Source: Petaurus breviceps papuanus | Lineage: Eukaryota > Chordata > Mammalia > Diprotodontia > Petauridae | DNA length: 64,000 nt | Assembly: GCA_028583685.1 (NCBI GenBank) | Contig: JAMXIF010001253.1 | Location: forward strand, 70,982,989 to 71,046,988 | Direction: 5' to 3' | Shown here: one piece after another, positions 11,046 to 22,359 of the stretch | Layout: every line of letters begins with the position of its first letter | How positions within the stretch are numbered: the stretch's first letter is position 1 | Notes under the pieces: generated by a model | The model's input: the letters and a program-made list of their open reading frames with translations, nothing else | Told to the model about the DNA's origin: nothing | Database searches by the model: none | Translations under genes and position numbers: made by a program

Positions 11046-12059
11046 GTATGTTTTCTCTGCATAAGTAGTTGAAATCTGTATTAACTATATATCCTTGACA
11101 GGTTGACATTTCTTGCTCTATGCCTATGTTTCTGTTGAACATTTGTGGTAATATTTATTAAAGTAGACCTTTTGACCATTTTTATTATGTTCTGTTTTTT
11201 TGCCACTAAAATATTTACTAAAAGCCAAAAGCTTTCAAGGACTGAGGCACAATTATAGGCATGTGCTGTAAGGACATGATTTATTTTTAGTAATTTATTA
11301 TCTAGAAATTGGTGGAATTTTATATGGTGCAAATTAGGTAGTATAAGAGTAAACATAGTTTTTAACTTGCCCTGTAGTCCATCATAAACACTATTAAATT
11401 ATTTATTTCTTTTCACATGCCAACAAATGGAGATTTTCAGATATGATGTAATATCTAAATGGTTTCTCTAGTTTACTTGTTTTAAGAAAGGCACACAGTT
11501 TTACCATGTTAGAGTTGGAAGGGCTCTTACAAGTAAGCAAGACTATTACCTTCATTCTCCCATTCAGGTCTTTAAAAGCCTAAAGGAGAGGGGAATAGAT
11601 GATACAGTGAAGTAACAGATCTGCTTCCTAATTACAATTTAGTATTTATTTTTTCTACTATCCTCTTGCTATTTCTTTTGGTTTGTCCATTTATGTGCAA
11701 TTTTTTTCTGATCCATAGGACGGCTCCTTTTATAAAAGTAAAGATGATGTTTAAATTATTTATCTGGATTTAAAGTATAATAATTTTGCTATTTTAAATA
11801 CCATATATAATTTTAATTCTACCTTCTAAAGTTAAATCAAGTAAAAAATTAAAATTTCTAGTCAATAACTTATCTAATTCCACAAAAATATGTAGCTCCA
11901 TAAAAGAAATGCCTCCAAGTATTCCATATACTTTGGTCTTCTTTTTCTTTCCTGTATTGCATGCACAAATAGAGGAACAAGTTAGGTTTACCATTGATAG
12001 ATAGCTTTACCTTTCTGGTTACTAAGGATTCCATATATGGATTCCATATGTGCACTATG
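11046..12059. other. Intron sequence, little recognised
   Basis: AT-rich unique intron. 11505-11570 resembles an old MIR/L3-like piece (ttagagttggaagggctctta). Open frames on the minus strand here show no family signature. Confidence 0.45.
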
Positions 12060-12190
12060 TCTCTCTTTGAGAATTCATTCCCATCTGATCCATAAGTGTC
12101 TGTTAAGCCTTGCTGTGTGCAAAAGTATTGGGACAAGATGAAAGGCAAAATAAAAAGTCCTCCAAGAAGCTTATGTTCCATTTGGGTATA
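12060..12190 (-). mobile_element. L2 LINE 3' end, antisense
   Basis: Degraded complement of the L2 tail: taagtgtctgttaagccttg, gtgtgcaaaagtattgggac, ccaagaagcttatgttcc. Confidence 0.6.
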
Positions 12191-12194
12191 TTAG

Positions 12195-12535
12195 CATATA
12201 AGCAGATCAGAATTTGAAGAGATTACTGCAATTTATCACAAGGATAATATATTATGACCAGGTAGAATTTATACCAAGAATGTAGGACTGGTTCAATATT
12301 AGGAAAACTATCAGCATAATTGACCATATCAGCAACAAAATTAACAAAGATCATATGATTATCTCAATAGATGCAGAAAATTGTTTTGATAAAATATAAC
12401 ACCCATTCCTATTAAAAACACAAGAGAGCATAGGAATAAATGGCATCTTCCTTAAAATAAGTAGCATCTATCCAAAACCATCAGCAAACATTATATGTAA
12501 TGGGGAAAAGCTAGAGGCATTTCCAATATTTTAAA
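12195..12535 (+). mobile_element. L1 LINE reverse-transcriptase fragment
   Basis: Translation in shifting frames resembles L1 RT: a GFIP-like, a HMIISIDAE-like and a [13 protein letters not shown]-like stretch in the right order. It is 5'- and 3'-truncated. 12536-13720 beyond it is AT-rich intron with nothing recognised. Confidence 0.75.
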
Positions 12536-13724
12536 AAGGTGTTTACATGAACAGGATATCCTAATGTATAAAAGGACAAAAATTATGAGACAGTCTGTTA
12601 ATATTTTACTGTCAAAGAAATTTTTTTTCTAAGTTGACAGTGATGTGAATTGACATTCATTTATTTCCAAGACTCCCAAGCAAATTTTTTTTAAACCTAG
12701 TTACTTTACATGTATGTGAAATATTACGAATTGGGAAAATATATTATTTGAATGGCAAATTAAACATGTAGTTTCTCAGAGGTAGGAATGAAACTGAAAA
12801 ACCCTGTTTTCACATATGTAGACTTCTGTAGAATAATCAAAACTTAAAGTCAGTGAATTAGATGAGATTATTGACTTGGTTCTGCAGCTGAAATAAGCTA
12901 TAGGGAGTAGTTTGCTTCATTCCACCCTATTTTAAGGGCTGCCTAGAGCATTCGTTCCTGAACTAATTTGGTTAGGAAACAATTGGTTGGTTGAAATATA
13001 TTGGTGGAACCAGCAAGTGTAAGTTTGCACCTATGTAATATCCCTGGAAATAAAGAAGATTTTCAGAATTTTTCAGTAAAATGGAAAGGGTATTTCGTTT
13101 GTTTTCGTAGCAAAAGTTCTCCAAGAAGAATTTTTGATTGTAACTTTAGATTTCAAAATTTCCATTGAAAATCTCACAGACACCCAACATTTTCTTAGTG
13201 AATCTCACTTCCCTTCATATGTGACATCAGAATTCTGATTATAAAGGTTTAATAAAATTATAATCTACTTTAAGTAAGCACTAGTCAAAGCTGATGTGGT
13301 GACATAATCTCAGAAAAAAATAGAGAAACATTGAATAATTTTAAATACAATTTGCCTTTTCACAGTGGATGCCTATAGTAGTTGGTGGTTGATGGAGGGT
13401 GAGGGGGAGGAATATGATAGAAAACATTTTATGTCTTCAGATTGCATCCTTGGAAATATATACTTTTTAGTAAATTAAGTCAAAAGATATTAATATGCAT
13501 ATTTGCTTTAATATGCTTTATAGAAAATTGATGTCAGATTTTATGGTAATGCTTGTTCTCCTAAAAGCAAAGTTTTAATTATTTGAAAATTTCAACATTT
13601 TAACTATATTTCAACATTTAGCAATATGATGTCTTATTCTGGGAAAAAGAGAAAAGGGAATAAGTTTCCTAAGGAAAGATAATTCTTCTGAAGGCAAAGG
13701 TGATAGATAACTTCTCTCTACTTA

Positions 13725-13850
13725 AACATTTATTCAGCATCTACTGCGCGGTGTATACTGAGCTAGGCTTTGGTAGAAATAAAGATAAACACGACAATTT
13801 CCTTGCCCTCCTGTGAAATAACTTATGCTCTAGGTAAGTTCCTAGAGACA
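13725..13850 (-). mobile_element. L2 LINE 3' end, antisense
   Basis: catttattcagcatctactg, then gctaggctttggtagaaataaag, then aacttatgctcta: the complement of the L2 tail. Confidence 0.65.
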
Positions 13851-14257
13851 AGTCTTGTATGGAATATTTTAAATTATGAGAGCAAGAAGTTCTCATGGTA
13901 TGGGGGTAGGTGGGAGCAAGGCAAAGTGATAGTGTATCTGGGCAACTAAATTTTTAGTAGAGTATAAAAATGGATTTAATAATGATAGTGTCATTAGAAT
14001 GTTTGGGGAAAGAGCTTAGTGCACTAATTTAGTATTTGAAATCCTGAAATAAAATATAACTTCCAAGTGCTTCCAGTTTAAAATAAGAAATCTAGTATTC
14101 AATCAAGTTCATCCAGTATTTGTTCTAATGCTAAGATGCTAGCAATAAGCCTAGAGGCCAGAATTCCTACTTGCCTTTTTTAGGAAGAGAAAAGGAGAAG
14201 AACACATCCATGTACATAGATAGATAAGTAAATACAAAATATATGCAAAATATGAAT

Positions 14258-14530
14258 GGCAGCTAGGTGGTGCAATAAATTAAGTGCTGGACCTGAAGTC
14301 AGGAAGACTTATCTTCCTGAATTTAAATCTGGCCTTAGAAATTTGCTAGCTGTGTGACCTTGTACAAGTCACTTAACCAGGTTTACCTCAGTTTCCTCAT
14401 TTATAAAATGAGCTGGAGAAAGAAATGGCAAACCAATCTAGTATCTTTGCCAAGAAACTCCCCCCCTCGACCCCTCCCCATAAGTAGGGTAATGAAGAGT
14501 CAGACAGGACTGACAATGACTGAATAATAA
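14258..14530 (+). mobile_element. Mar-1/MAR4-like CORE-SINE with RTE/BovB-type tail
   Basis: Begins ggcagctaggtggtgcaata and runs through the tRNA-like head, core (cctcagtttcctcatttata) and tail ending gaagagtcagacaggactga. It is one of only two modern-type SINEs in sense orientation here. Confidence 0.85.
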
Positions 14531-14629
14531 CTAGATTCAGCTAAGAATCTAATTTGAAGAGGTATATACTGTAGATGCTGCAGTTCTTTAGATGTCCTTG
14601 TTTGTAGATGACATTGTCCTATTTGAATT

Positions 14630-14789
14630 TTTTTTTATATTTTTGCTTTTTGGAGGGCAGTTGGGGTTAAGTGACTTGCCCAAAGTCACACGGCTAGTTT
14701 TTGTGTTAAGTGTCTGAGACCATATTTGAACTCAGGTCCTCCTGACCCCAGGGCCAGTGTTCTATTCACTGCACCACCTAGCTGCCCCC
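14630..14789 (-). mobile_element. WSINE1-like marsupial SINE
   Basis: Antisense copy with a T-rich start, ggagggcagttggggttaag, and the end caccacctagctgcccc. Confidence 0.88.
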
Positions 14790-15164
14790 TAGTTGTATTT
14801 TCCTTGTGGTTTTTTCTGCAGTGAAATATGATATTTAGGTCAAGATGAATAGAACACAAATGGTTAGCATTTGTGCTTTTAATGACTTCATTTCACTTGT
14901 ATGAATTATACAGCTCAGTATAATTAGGAAAAACTAAAGTCTTAGTATTTGAACATGTATGTGCTACAGAATTGGAAAAGAGAAAAATGTCCTTTTTCAA
15001 AAAAGTATAAGGGTGTAGCCTTTAAATACTAGGCCACTATGCTTCAAATTCTATCAGAATTCTAGTATGCTTTTTTAAAAAAATGCTTTATTTAGCAGAT
15101 TTTTTTATAAAGCATTTAAGGAAGAAAGTAATTACAAAGTGCTTGGGGTGGCTCCATCTCTTTC

Positions 15165-15560
15165 ACATAATATTATATCTCATGGTTGGGCATTTTCATT
15201 GGTTGTCCCTCATCCATGAAATGCTCTGCCTTCTCATCCCTACTTTCTAGCTTCTCTATCTTCAAATCTCAGCTAAAGTTCTACCTTTTAAAAGAAACCT
15301 TTCCCAGTTCTCCTTAATCTTAGTGGCTTCCTTCTGAGATTATCCCCAATTTGTCTGGTATGTATAAGCTCAAAGCTGCACAAAAACTTTTGGGACACCG
15401 TATATTTTTTGGAACATATTTTTTTTTGTATTGTTATTTTCCCTGATTAGAATGTGAGCTCCTTGAGAGAAGGAACTGTTTTAAAGCCTTTCTTGGTATT
15501 CCTGGGGTTTTAGCACAGTTCCTTACACATAGTAAGTCCTTAATAAATTCTTATTTGCTG
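15165..15560 (+). mobile_element. L2 LINE 3' end with short insert
   Basis: L2 thumb-to-tail sequence (gggcattttcattggttgtc ... gtgagctccttgagagaag ... tccttaataaattc). It is broken near 15363-15410 by a mariner-like terminus (acttttgggacaccgtatat). Confidence 0.75.
15363..15410. mobile_element. Orphan mariner-like terminus
   Basis: aagctcaaagctgcacaaaa followed by acttttgggacaccgtatat nearly matches 57641-57680. It resembles the end of a Tc1/mariner-type element; no partner terminus is visible nearby. Confidence 0.4.
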
Positions 15561-15708
15561 AGTACATTTAGCATATCATATTTAATTCTGGGTTGTTTAT
15601 TTTTGCAATGGCACAAACAAATTTTAGCATGCCCAAAGGAGGTCTGCAAGGATTATGAGAGTTTTAGGTAGCATTCCTTTCAAGGATTACTTGAAATAAA
15701 TTGAGATA

Positions 15709-16123
15709 CTGTGTTTCCCTGATAATAAGACCTATCCCGAAAATAAGCCCCCCCTTACTGTGTAAGATTCCTCTAAAATAAACCCTCCCCCGAAAATAAG
15801 CCCTATTGAGATTGCTACTGTAGTGAAGGTGATCCCCTGCGCTACACGCTACATTATGGTACCCTCTGTATGCACCATCCCCTCCCCCCCTGAAACGCAC
15901 TCCGAGCTGCATCCAGTCAGAGCTGCAGCAGTGAGCGCGTCATCCTGTTCTTCCCCAGTGATTTGCTTATTGAATAAAGCTACATTTTTTTGTTCACATT
16001 TACCTGTTTATTAAAATTGCTGTCAGTGTTCATTAAAATAAGCCCTCCCCTGAAAATAAGCCCTCTGGTGTTTTTCTGTCCAAAAAAATAATAAGACAGT
16101 GTCTTATTATCGGAGAAACACGG
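15709..16123. mobile_element. TA-flanked Tc1/mariner-type MITE, about 415 bp
   Basis: Terminal inverted repeats: ctgtgtttccctgataataa at the left, and the complement of ttattatcggagaaacacgg at the right, matching at about 18 of 20 positions. TA flanks both ends (15707-15708, 16124-16125). The interior repeats gaaaataagccc near both ends (about 15738, 15790, 16050). There is no transposase ORF; minus-strand 15664-15912 and plus-strand 15823-16014 frames are shadows. Confidence 0.8.
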
Positions 16124-16179
16124 TAATTAGTCACAAGAAGGTAGTCTTTCCTCTGTCCTCTGGAATTGTGGTTGCTCAT

Positions 16180-16365
16180 TGCATTGATCAGACTTCAGTC
16201 TTTCAAAATTGTTTATCTTTGTGAATTTAAGATGGACAGGGCCATGTTTTTGGACAGGACCAGTGTTGAAATTTGTTTTGCTTGACTGTATTTATCTTTC
16301 CTTTCAAGGAGGTAGGAGAGAGAAAATTTGTTCATTTAAAAAAATTAAAATATAAAAAAGAAGAA
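16180..16365 (+). mobile_element. Marsupial L1 3' end
   Basis: ggacagggccatgtttttgg, then gaaatttgttttgcttgact, then an A-rich end, the same 3'-end type as 18830-19490 and 21210-21600. 16366-17268 is intron with nothing recognised. Confidence 0.55.
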
Positions 16366-17268
16366 AGCTCTTTAGGTTTTTAAAGGGCTATTATATTGAC
16401 ATGATAGTATATTTTTTCTGCTCATCACCACAGCAGTTGTTGAAATGATGAGTAGAAACTTGAGAGAGTTTGATTTAATCTCAGTTAAGAGGAGGGGAAA
16501 ACCTAATAACTTCGGTATTGCTAGATTTGTCTAGAAATGGAATGAGCTAATTTAGAAGATTAGTGGCCCAGTCATTGGGAACATTTATGTAGAGCCAAGA
16601 TGAACTGGCATATTTTATAGGGAATTCCATTTTGAGTAAAGGTTAGATTAATGACCACTAAGTTCCTTTAGATTTCTGGGAGTTTAGAAGTAAATAAGCC
16701 TATCATATCACTTTAATTAAATTGTTCCATTGAGAATCATTGGAAACTGAAAGTAATTTTTAAATTAGAATTTATTTCCTTTGTTCTCCCTCCTCAGATG
16801 TGTGCATAATTTGAGGAGCACTAGCCATTAATAATTTCAGATTAATAAAACATGAAAAGCTAAAAAATTTGATTTGATTGAATTATTGTAAAAGCATCCC
16901 GTAGCATTTTCTAAACTGATTTGGTTTTGAACTATTTTGTGGATTGAAATACAATGGTTGTACTCTTATATCTTGTTCTTCCAGATTGGCTGTGCATCTC
17001 AGATGATAAAGCAGATTTGGGGGAATTTCTAAACCCAGAAAGTAAAAATTTAAACCTGTTTTCATACACTCACCGAGCATTTTTTGGTGCACACATAATT
17101 ATGTTTTCAGTTTTTGACAGGAAAATATCACCAGAGTTAAAATTTTCTTAAGAAAGCCCTTATTCATATGATGTAGTATACTTTATAGGAAGCACAGAAA
17201 AATCTGATAGTCTTTAAAATGATTGCATAAAGATAATTTATAATAGCATTGTTTGTATTTTATTCTAG

Positions 17269-17348
17269 ATGGCCCCCGACCCTCACAAAAAGAAATTATA
17301 TCATTACGGGCATTTATGCTGCTTTTTTTGAAGCAGCTTATATTAAAG
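17269..17348 (+). CDS. NBEA: NBEA exon 3 of window
   Basis: This 80-nt exon completes the split Asp codon and encodes window residues 108-134 (DGPRPSQKEIISLRAF to LKQLILK), ending in phase 0. The acceptor is tattctag and the donor gtaaac. The residues are predicted to be helical and continue the armadillo-like fold. An open frame runs past the donor into the intron, but the next exon confirms splicing here. Confidence 0.97.
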
Positions 17349-18004
17349 GTAAACTTATTTGTTAATTCATTGGGGCTTTTTTGGTTTGTTTTTTTTCTTT
17401 TGAAATATATTATAGCTTTTAAGTCTTATTGTCTAAGAAAATTACAAATCCCTATCATGATGATAACAAATGACCTAGCAGAAATTTTTTTTTTAATTTT
17501 ATCAGAATAACAAATGGTGTATTGGCTTTTTATTATTTCTCATATTTTCTTTAAGAAAATCATTCTCCCAGTGAGTAAATATGTTGAATAGAAAAAAGAG
17601 TTATCTATGTAAGAGTAGCATTTAAACATATGCATTATAGTGTAGTAGAAATTAATTGACATTTAATAAATAGAAAGATGTAAGTAGAATGTAATCATAA
17701 ATTGCCTGGAAGTAAATGGACATTTGATAGTGATCGTCATCCACCTTTTAGTGATGTTTATTTTCCATTTAAATGTAATACTTTGGTCGTTGATTTACTT
17801 AAATTTAGCTACAATTAAAGTTTATGACTTTGGAGCTTTTTTTATTCTGTGAAATATAAAACAGTTTTAATGTCTGTGACATGATCGCCATTTGACTATA
17901 ATTTGTTTTCTTTTAAAAAGCAGTCATTCTGTACTTTTCTTTATTAACAGGTAAACATTTTGCATTTTATTTAACCAAAACCTTTTATTTAACCTTTCCA
18001 TTAG

Positions 18005-18067
18005 GATCGAGGGGTCAAAGAAGATGAACTTCAGAGTATATTAAATTATTTATTAACAATGCATGAG
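18005..18067 (+). CDS. NBEA: NBEA exon 4 of window (63 nt)
   Basis: A 63-nt phase-0 exon encodes window residues 135-155 (DRGVKEDELQ to LLTMHE). It has a consensus gtaagt donor and is separated from the next exon by an intron of only 93 bp. Its length is a multiple of three, so skipping would keep the frame. This exon is too short to stand out as an ORF and was recognised from protein similarity. Confidence 0.96.
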
Positions 18068-18160
18068 GTAAGTTTTATGAGTCTTCTTTGAATTCTTTAT
18101 TTAACAATTTGTAGTATAATTAAATTTAACATATAAATTATTGCTGATCCTTCCTTGTAG
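18068..18160 (+). other. 93-bp intron between NBEA exons 4 and 5
   Basis: It has a consensus gtaagt donor and a ccttccttgtag acceptor; ttgctgat and taatttaac-like sequences could serve as the branch site. It is close to the minimal length for mammalian introns. Confidence 0.9.
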
Positions 18161-18258
18161 GATGAAAACATACATGATGTATTGCAATTATTAGTGGCTC
18201 TGATGTCAGAACACCCAGCCTCAATGATACCTGCCTTTGATCAAAGAAATGGGATACG
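18161..18258 (+). CDS. NBEA: NBEA exon 5 of window
   Basis: A 98-nt exon encodes window residues 156-187 ([14 protein letters not shown] to AFDQRNGI) and leaves two bases (CG) of a split Arg codon. The acceptor is ccttccttgtag and the donor gtaaga. Predicted helices of the armadillo-like region continue. Confidence 0.96.
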
Positions 18259-18829
18259 GTAAGATAATATTATTGTTAGGCATCAACTTTGAGTCTTTGC
18301 AGAGCTACACAGAAAAATATTTTTCTGGGTGACTCACTCTTGCAGATGAGGCAAGTCAAATAATAAGTTTTAGGAAGATCTTTTAATTGATATAAAAGAA
18401 TTTAAACAGACAAAAACTGTTTATTAATGAGATAATAAAATGAGTATTTGAAAATAAGTGGGATTTTGGGAAAATAAAAGCATTCATTGAATTTGATATG
18501 ATAAGGAAGAGGTAAGTCAGAGAACAGATTTAAAGATGAAGCAATATGAATAAAGGCATTGTAATGATAATTTCTAAAGGAGAGATAATGGTAAAGTAAA
18601 GCCTTCCTGTGATATTCATATTGAAAAGTGTACCACTTCTCAGAGAATATATGAATCTTCCTAATGTAGAACTTCCATTCTTGGCTTAGGTAATCCCTGT
18701 CTTGTGTTTATTTCTTCAGACCTTTGTAATAACTGTCCCTCATGCCTAGAATGATCTGCTTCTTCACCTGTGCCATAGTTTTCCTGGTTTACTTCAAGAC
18801 TCAATTAAAAAATGCTGCTTATAGATGTG

Positions 18830-19490
18830 TGAAGTAGACCAGATATTCTGGAAAAATCTTTAGAATTATGCCCCCAAAGTTACTAAACTGAATACCCTTA
18901 GATCCAGCAATGCCATTACTAGGTCTGTGCCTCAAAGAGATCAAATAAGGAAAAAAGGACCTATTTTTACAAGAAAATTTTTTGTAACTCTTTTTGTAAC
19001 AAAGACCTGGAAACTAATGAGTTCCCCATCAACTGGGGAATGGCTAAACAAGTTGTGTTTATATATGCATGTAATAGAATAATATTGTGACAAAAGAAAT
19101 GATGAAATGGAGGGAACATTTCAGAGAAACCTGGGAATATTTGTATGAATTAATGTATATGAAATGAGCAGAAGCAGGGAAATAGTTTATATAATAAGAA
19201 CGTGGTAACTATAAACTACTTTGAAAGATTTAAAAACTGAATAATGTATAACTAGAATTCCATGAGCACTGATGAGGATGTGTACTTCCTACCTCCTAAA
19301 AGCGAGGTGATAACTTCAGGATGCAGAATGAGACATATATTTTTAAAGATGGGCAGCATAGGAATTTATTTTGCTTCACTATTCATATTTGTTAAAAGCT
19401 TTTCTTGTTTTCTTTTTCAGACTTTGGAAGTAGGAGAGAGAAAACATTTAAACTTCTCAAAAAAAAAGATTTTAAAAAATTAAGTTTGAG
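18830..19490 (+). mobile_element. Marsupial L1 3' end
   Basis: Ordered L1 signatures: gatccagcaatgccattact, ccccatcaactggggaatgg, ctaaacaagttgtg, gaaatgagcagaagcaggg, ggaatttattttgcttcact, then an A-rich end at 19460-19484. Confidence 0.8.
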
Positions 19491-19529
19491 TTCAGATACT
19501 TTATTTTGTGGGAGGCATTTCATAGTTCC

Positions 19530-19703
19530 TCTAGCTGCTATAGTATTCCCTGATAAAGTTACCTTTCATCTACTCTGTATATGTACCTATTTATATACAT
19601 ATCATCTCCCACATACCAGTTTGCAGGCATGGAGTGTTTTGTACTTCCTTTGTAGTCTCAACATTCATCACTACCTATACCTAGCACATACTAGACACTT
19701 AAT
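19530..19703 (+). mobile_element. L2 LINE 3' end, left part (split by L1)
   Basis: Degraded L2 tail ending cctagcacatactagacacttaat. It resumes at 20462 with the same 18 bases (one mismatch), then aaatgcttgttgcttg. Confidence 0.7.
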
Positions 19704-19964
19704 TTTTTAATATTTATTTTCATAAGTTTTATTTTTTTTAATTACATGTAAAAATTTTTTAAATATAAAAAAATTCTGAAATCCAAATTCTTTTCCTTCC
19801 TTCTTACACTCTTCCCTCATTGTGAAGGCAAGAAATTTGATATGTTATACATGTGCTGTCACGCAAAATGTATTTCCATATTATTCATGTGAAAGAAAAC
19901 AGACAAAAAAAAACTCCCAAGAAAAATAGTTAAGCTAAAAAAAATTCCATTTATGTGTTTATTT

Positions 19965-20114
19965 ATTTTGCTTTTTGGAGGGCAATTGGGGTTAAGTGAC
20001 TTGCCCAAAGTCACATGGCTATTGTTTTGTGTTAAGTATCTGAGGCTGAATTTGAATTCAGGTCCTCCTGACTCCAGGGCCGGTGATCTATTCACTGCGC
20101 CACCTAGCCACCCC
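19965..20114 (-). mobile_element. WSINE1-like SINE nested in L1
   Basis: Antisense copy: ggcaattggggttaagtgac to gcgccacctagccacccc. The following 20115-20183 is (TTTA)n-rich. Confidence 0.88.
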
Positions 20115-20183
20115 GTATGGCTCCATATATCTTTATTTATTTATCCACTCATTCACTTATTTATTTATTCATTAATTCATTCA

Positions 20184-20333
20184 TTTTTTGCTGTTTGGAG
20201 GGCAATTGGGGTTATGTGACTTGCCCAAGGTCACACAACTAGTTTTTGTGTCAAGTGTCTGAGGTCAGATTTGAACTCAGGTCCTCCTGACTCCAGGGCC
20301 AGTGCTGTATTCACTGCTCCACCTAGCTGCCCC
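20184..20333 (-). mobile_element. WSINE1-like SINE nested in L1
   Basis: Antisense copy: ggcaattggggttatgtgac to ctccacctagctgcccc. It lies just after another copy in the same orientation. Confidence 0.88.
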
Positions 20334-20639
20334 AGTTAAAAATTTTTTTTTCTTCAATCTGCATTTAGACATTATCAGTTCTTTTTCTGTAAGTAAATAG
20401 CATTTTTTTCGTCCTGAGTTCTTTGGAATTGTCTTAGATCACCGTATTACTGAGAATAGCTACATACTAGGCACTTAATAAATGCTTGTTGCTTGTTTAG
20501 ATATGAGTGGGACTCTGGTGACCTTTTACATCTCTTCAGACTTTGAAATGATACAATTCACACCAACACGGAATTTAGAAAAAAGTAGGGATTGAGTAAA
20601 GCATCTATGAAATCTCTAAATTGACAAACAATGAAACAT

Positions 20640-20880
20640 TTTAATACCTGGTTTGTATAAAATATTGTGCTAGACATTAGATAAGGTAAACCATTTAGAT
20701 GAAAGTGTCTCTGTCATCAAGGAGCTTATTCTCTAACAGAGGGGGTAACTAATTATATAAAGTGTAATAAGTTTCAGAATAATGCATTATGAGGTTTGTT
20801 GAAAGGGAGAAGAAGGGGATGTAATTTGCTATGTCTCATAATTGGGCTACATAAGGAGACTTAAAATATGGAAGAAAGGT
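20640..20880 (-). mobile_element. L2 LINE fragment, antisense
   Basis: Complement of the L2 tail and upstream part: attgtgctagacattagata, atcaaggagcttattctcta. Confidence 0.6.
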
Positions 20881-20899
20881 GTGGGGAGGATGGATATCA

Positions 20900-21600
20900 G
20901 ATGTACTTTATTCTTATCTGAACTGAATAAAGGAGTAATGAAAACACATATTTTGGAGTAGAAATACATAAAAATCAATTGAGGATGGAGTGTAGGTTAA
21001 GAAACAGGTTAATACAGGGGAGGGAATATTCATAAGCAAAAAAACCCATCTTGTTCCCAAAGGGCAGGGGTGGGGAAGTAGATAACAGGGAGGATAATAC
21101 TAGATGGGAAATAGTCTCAAACAGAACAAAATTTCTCATCTCAAATAGGGAATTAAAAAAAAGGAAAAAAAATTATTATCTAAGAGAGTATCATTCAGTT
21201 AAGATGTGAGTGAACAAAAATTGTTTATGAATGTAATAAAATATTTTTGTACTGTAAGAAATTATGAAAGAGATGGTTTCTGAGAGTCCTAATGGTATGT
21301 ACTGCAGCATATTGGAATGAGTAAAAATAGGAGGACAATTTATGCAAAGACATCATTATAATGAAAACAACTTTGCATGATTTAACTGATCAAAGAAGTG
21401 ATCATTTAGGTTTCCAGAGAAACTATCTTTTCTGTTACTGAAAGAGAGATGAGGAGCCCATAGTTTAAAAAAAGAAAAATTTTAGATGTGGTCATTGTAT
21501 GACTTTGTTGTGCTTTACTATACATGTATGATGTTGGATTTTTTTTTTACCTTTCTGTTTTTAACTTGGGGTACAGTAGTGGGGAGAGGAGTTAGCAGTT
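20900..21600 (+). mobile_element. Marsupial L1 3' end
   Basis: Degraded L1 3' pattern: gtaagaaattatgaaagagatgg, gaggacaatttatgcaaag, agagatgaggagcccatag and the tail ttgttgtgctttactataca. Confidence 0.55.
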
Positions 21601-21975
21601 GTGATGTCAGGAAAAGAGAATTGTTGAAACATTAAAAAAAAAATACCCAGAAAAGAAGTTCAGAAGTCAGCAAAGATAGCAGGGTAGTTTGGAAAGTAAC
21701 ATGTGAACTTTATTATATACTTAACGAAAACAAATGGCATGAAATTGAGATTCTTAGTTTCATTTTGAAATGCTCTTAGTGTTTACATTCATTTAGGATA
21801 AGAAATTAAAACTATTTAAGACAAGCTAATGTAAATACCTGTTGTCATAATTTGCATGAATTGTTATCGAAAAAGAATACTTCATATTTTAATTTTATTT
21901 CCTTATGAAGCAGATACTAAGGAAATGTTTTTGTTATTAGCAAATAATTGATATAAATGTTTTGTTTCTTCTTAG

Positions 21976-22068
21976 AGTGATCTACAAATTATTGGCTTCT
22001 AAAAGTGAAAGTATTTGGGTTCAGGCTCTGAAGGTATTGGGATACTTTCTCAAGCACTTGGGTCACAA
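21976..22068 (+). CDS. NBEA: NBEA exon 6 of window
   Basis: A 93-nt exon finishes the split Arg codon, encodes window residues 189-218 (VIYKLLASKSESIW to FLKHLGH) and leaves AA of a split Lys codon. The acceptor is tttcttcttag, the donor gtaagt. SESIW, rather than the SEGIR of LRBA, supports NBEA. Confidence 0.97.
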
Positions 22069-22359
22069 GTAAGTTAATGAAAACAAACAAACGAATTATA
22101 GGAATATCAAGTAGGAATAGTTCTTTGTTTTCCTTTTTTAATGTCAAAATCAGTTTAAAAATGAGTGCAAGTAGTACAACAAAAAGAACATTAGTAACTG
22201 CTTTGTGTGAAGTGAAAGTAATTGTAATGATTTTGAAATTAATTCGTGCTGATTAAGGTTCTAATTTTAAGGGTCATTGGTGTTTAAAATATGCTTTAAA
22301 AAAATCTCATTTTTTATTTTTAATGATAAAACATTTACCATTCTATTGAAATATCTTTC

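Larger units (their letters stand above)
19704..20461 (-). mobile_element. L1 3' end inserted in an L2 tail, carrying two SINEs
   Basis: Antisense marsupial L1 3' sequence (attacatgtaaaaatttttt, gaaggcaagaaatttgatat, then cttcaatctgcatttagac, gagttctttggaattgtctt). It is flanked by acatactaggcacttaat-type duplications (19686-19703 and 20462-20479, one mismatch). Two SINEs interrupt it. Confidence 0.8.

Noticed and set aside
11794-12181. Overlapping minus-strand frames of 66 and 103 codons
   Set aside because: AT-rich intron and an L2 tail; no splice, start or conservation signal.
15664-16014. Frames over the TA-flanked MITE
   Set aside because: They follow the element's repeats on both strands and resemble no transposase.
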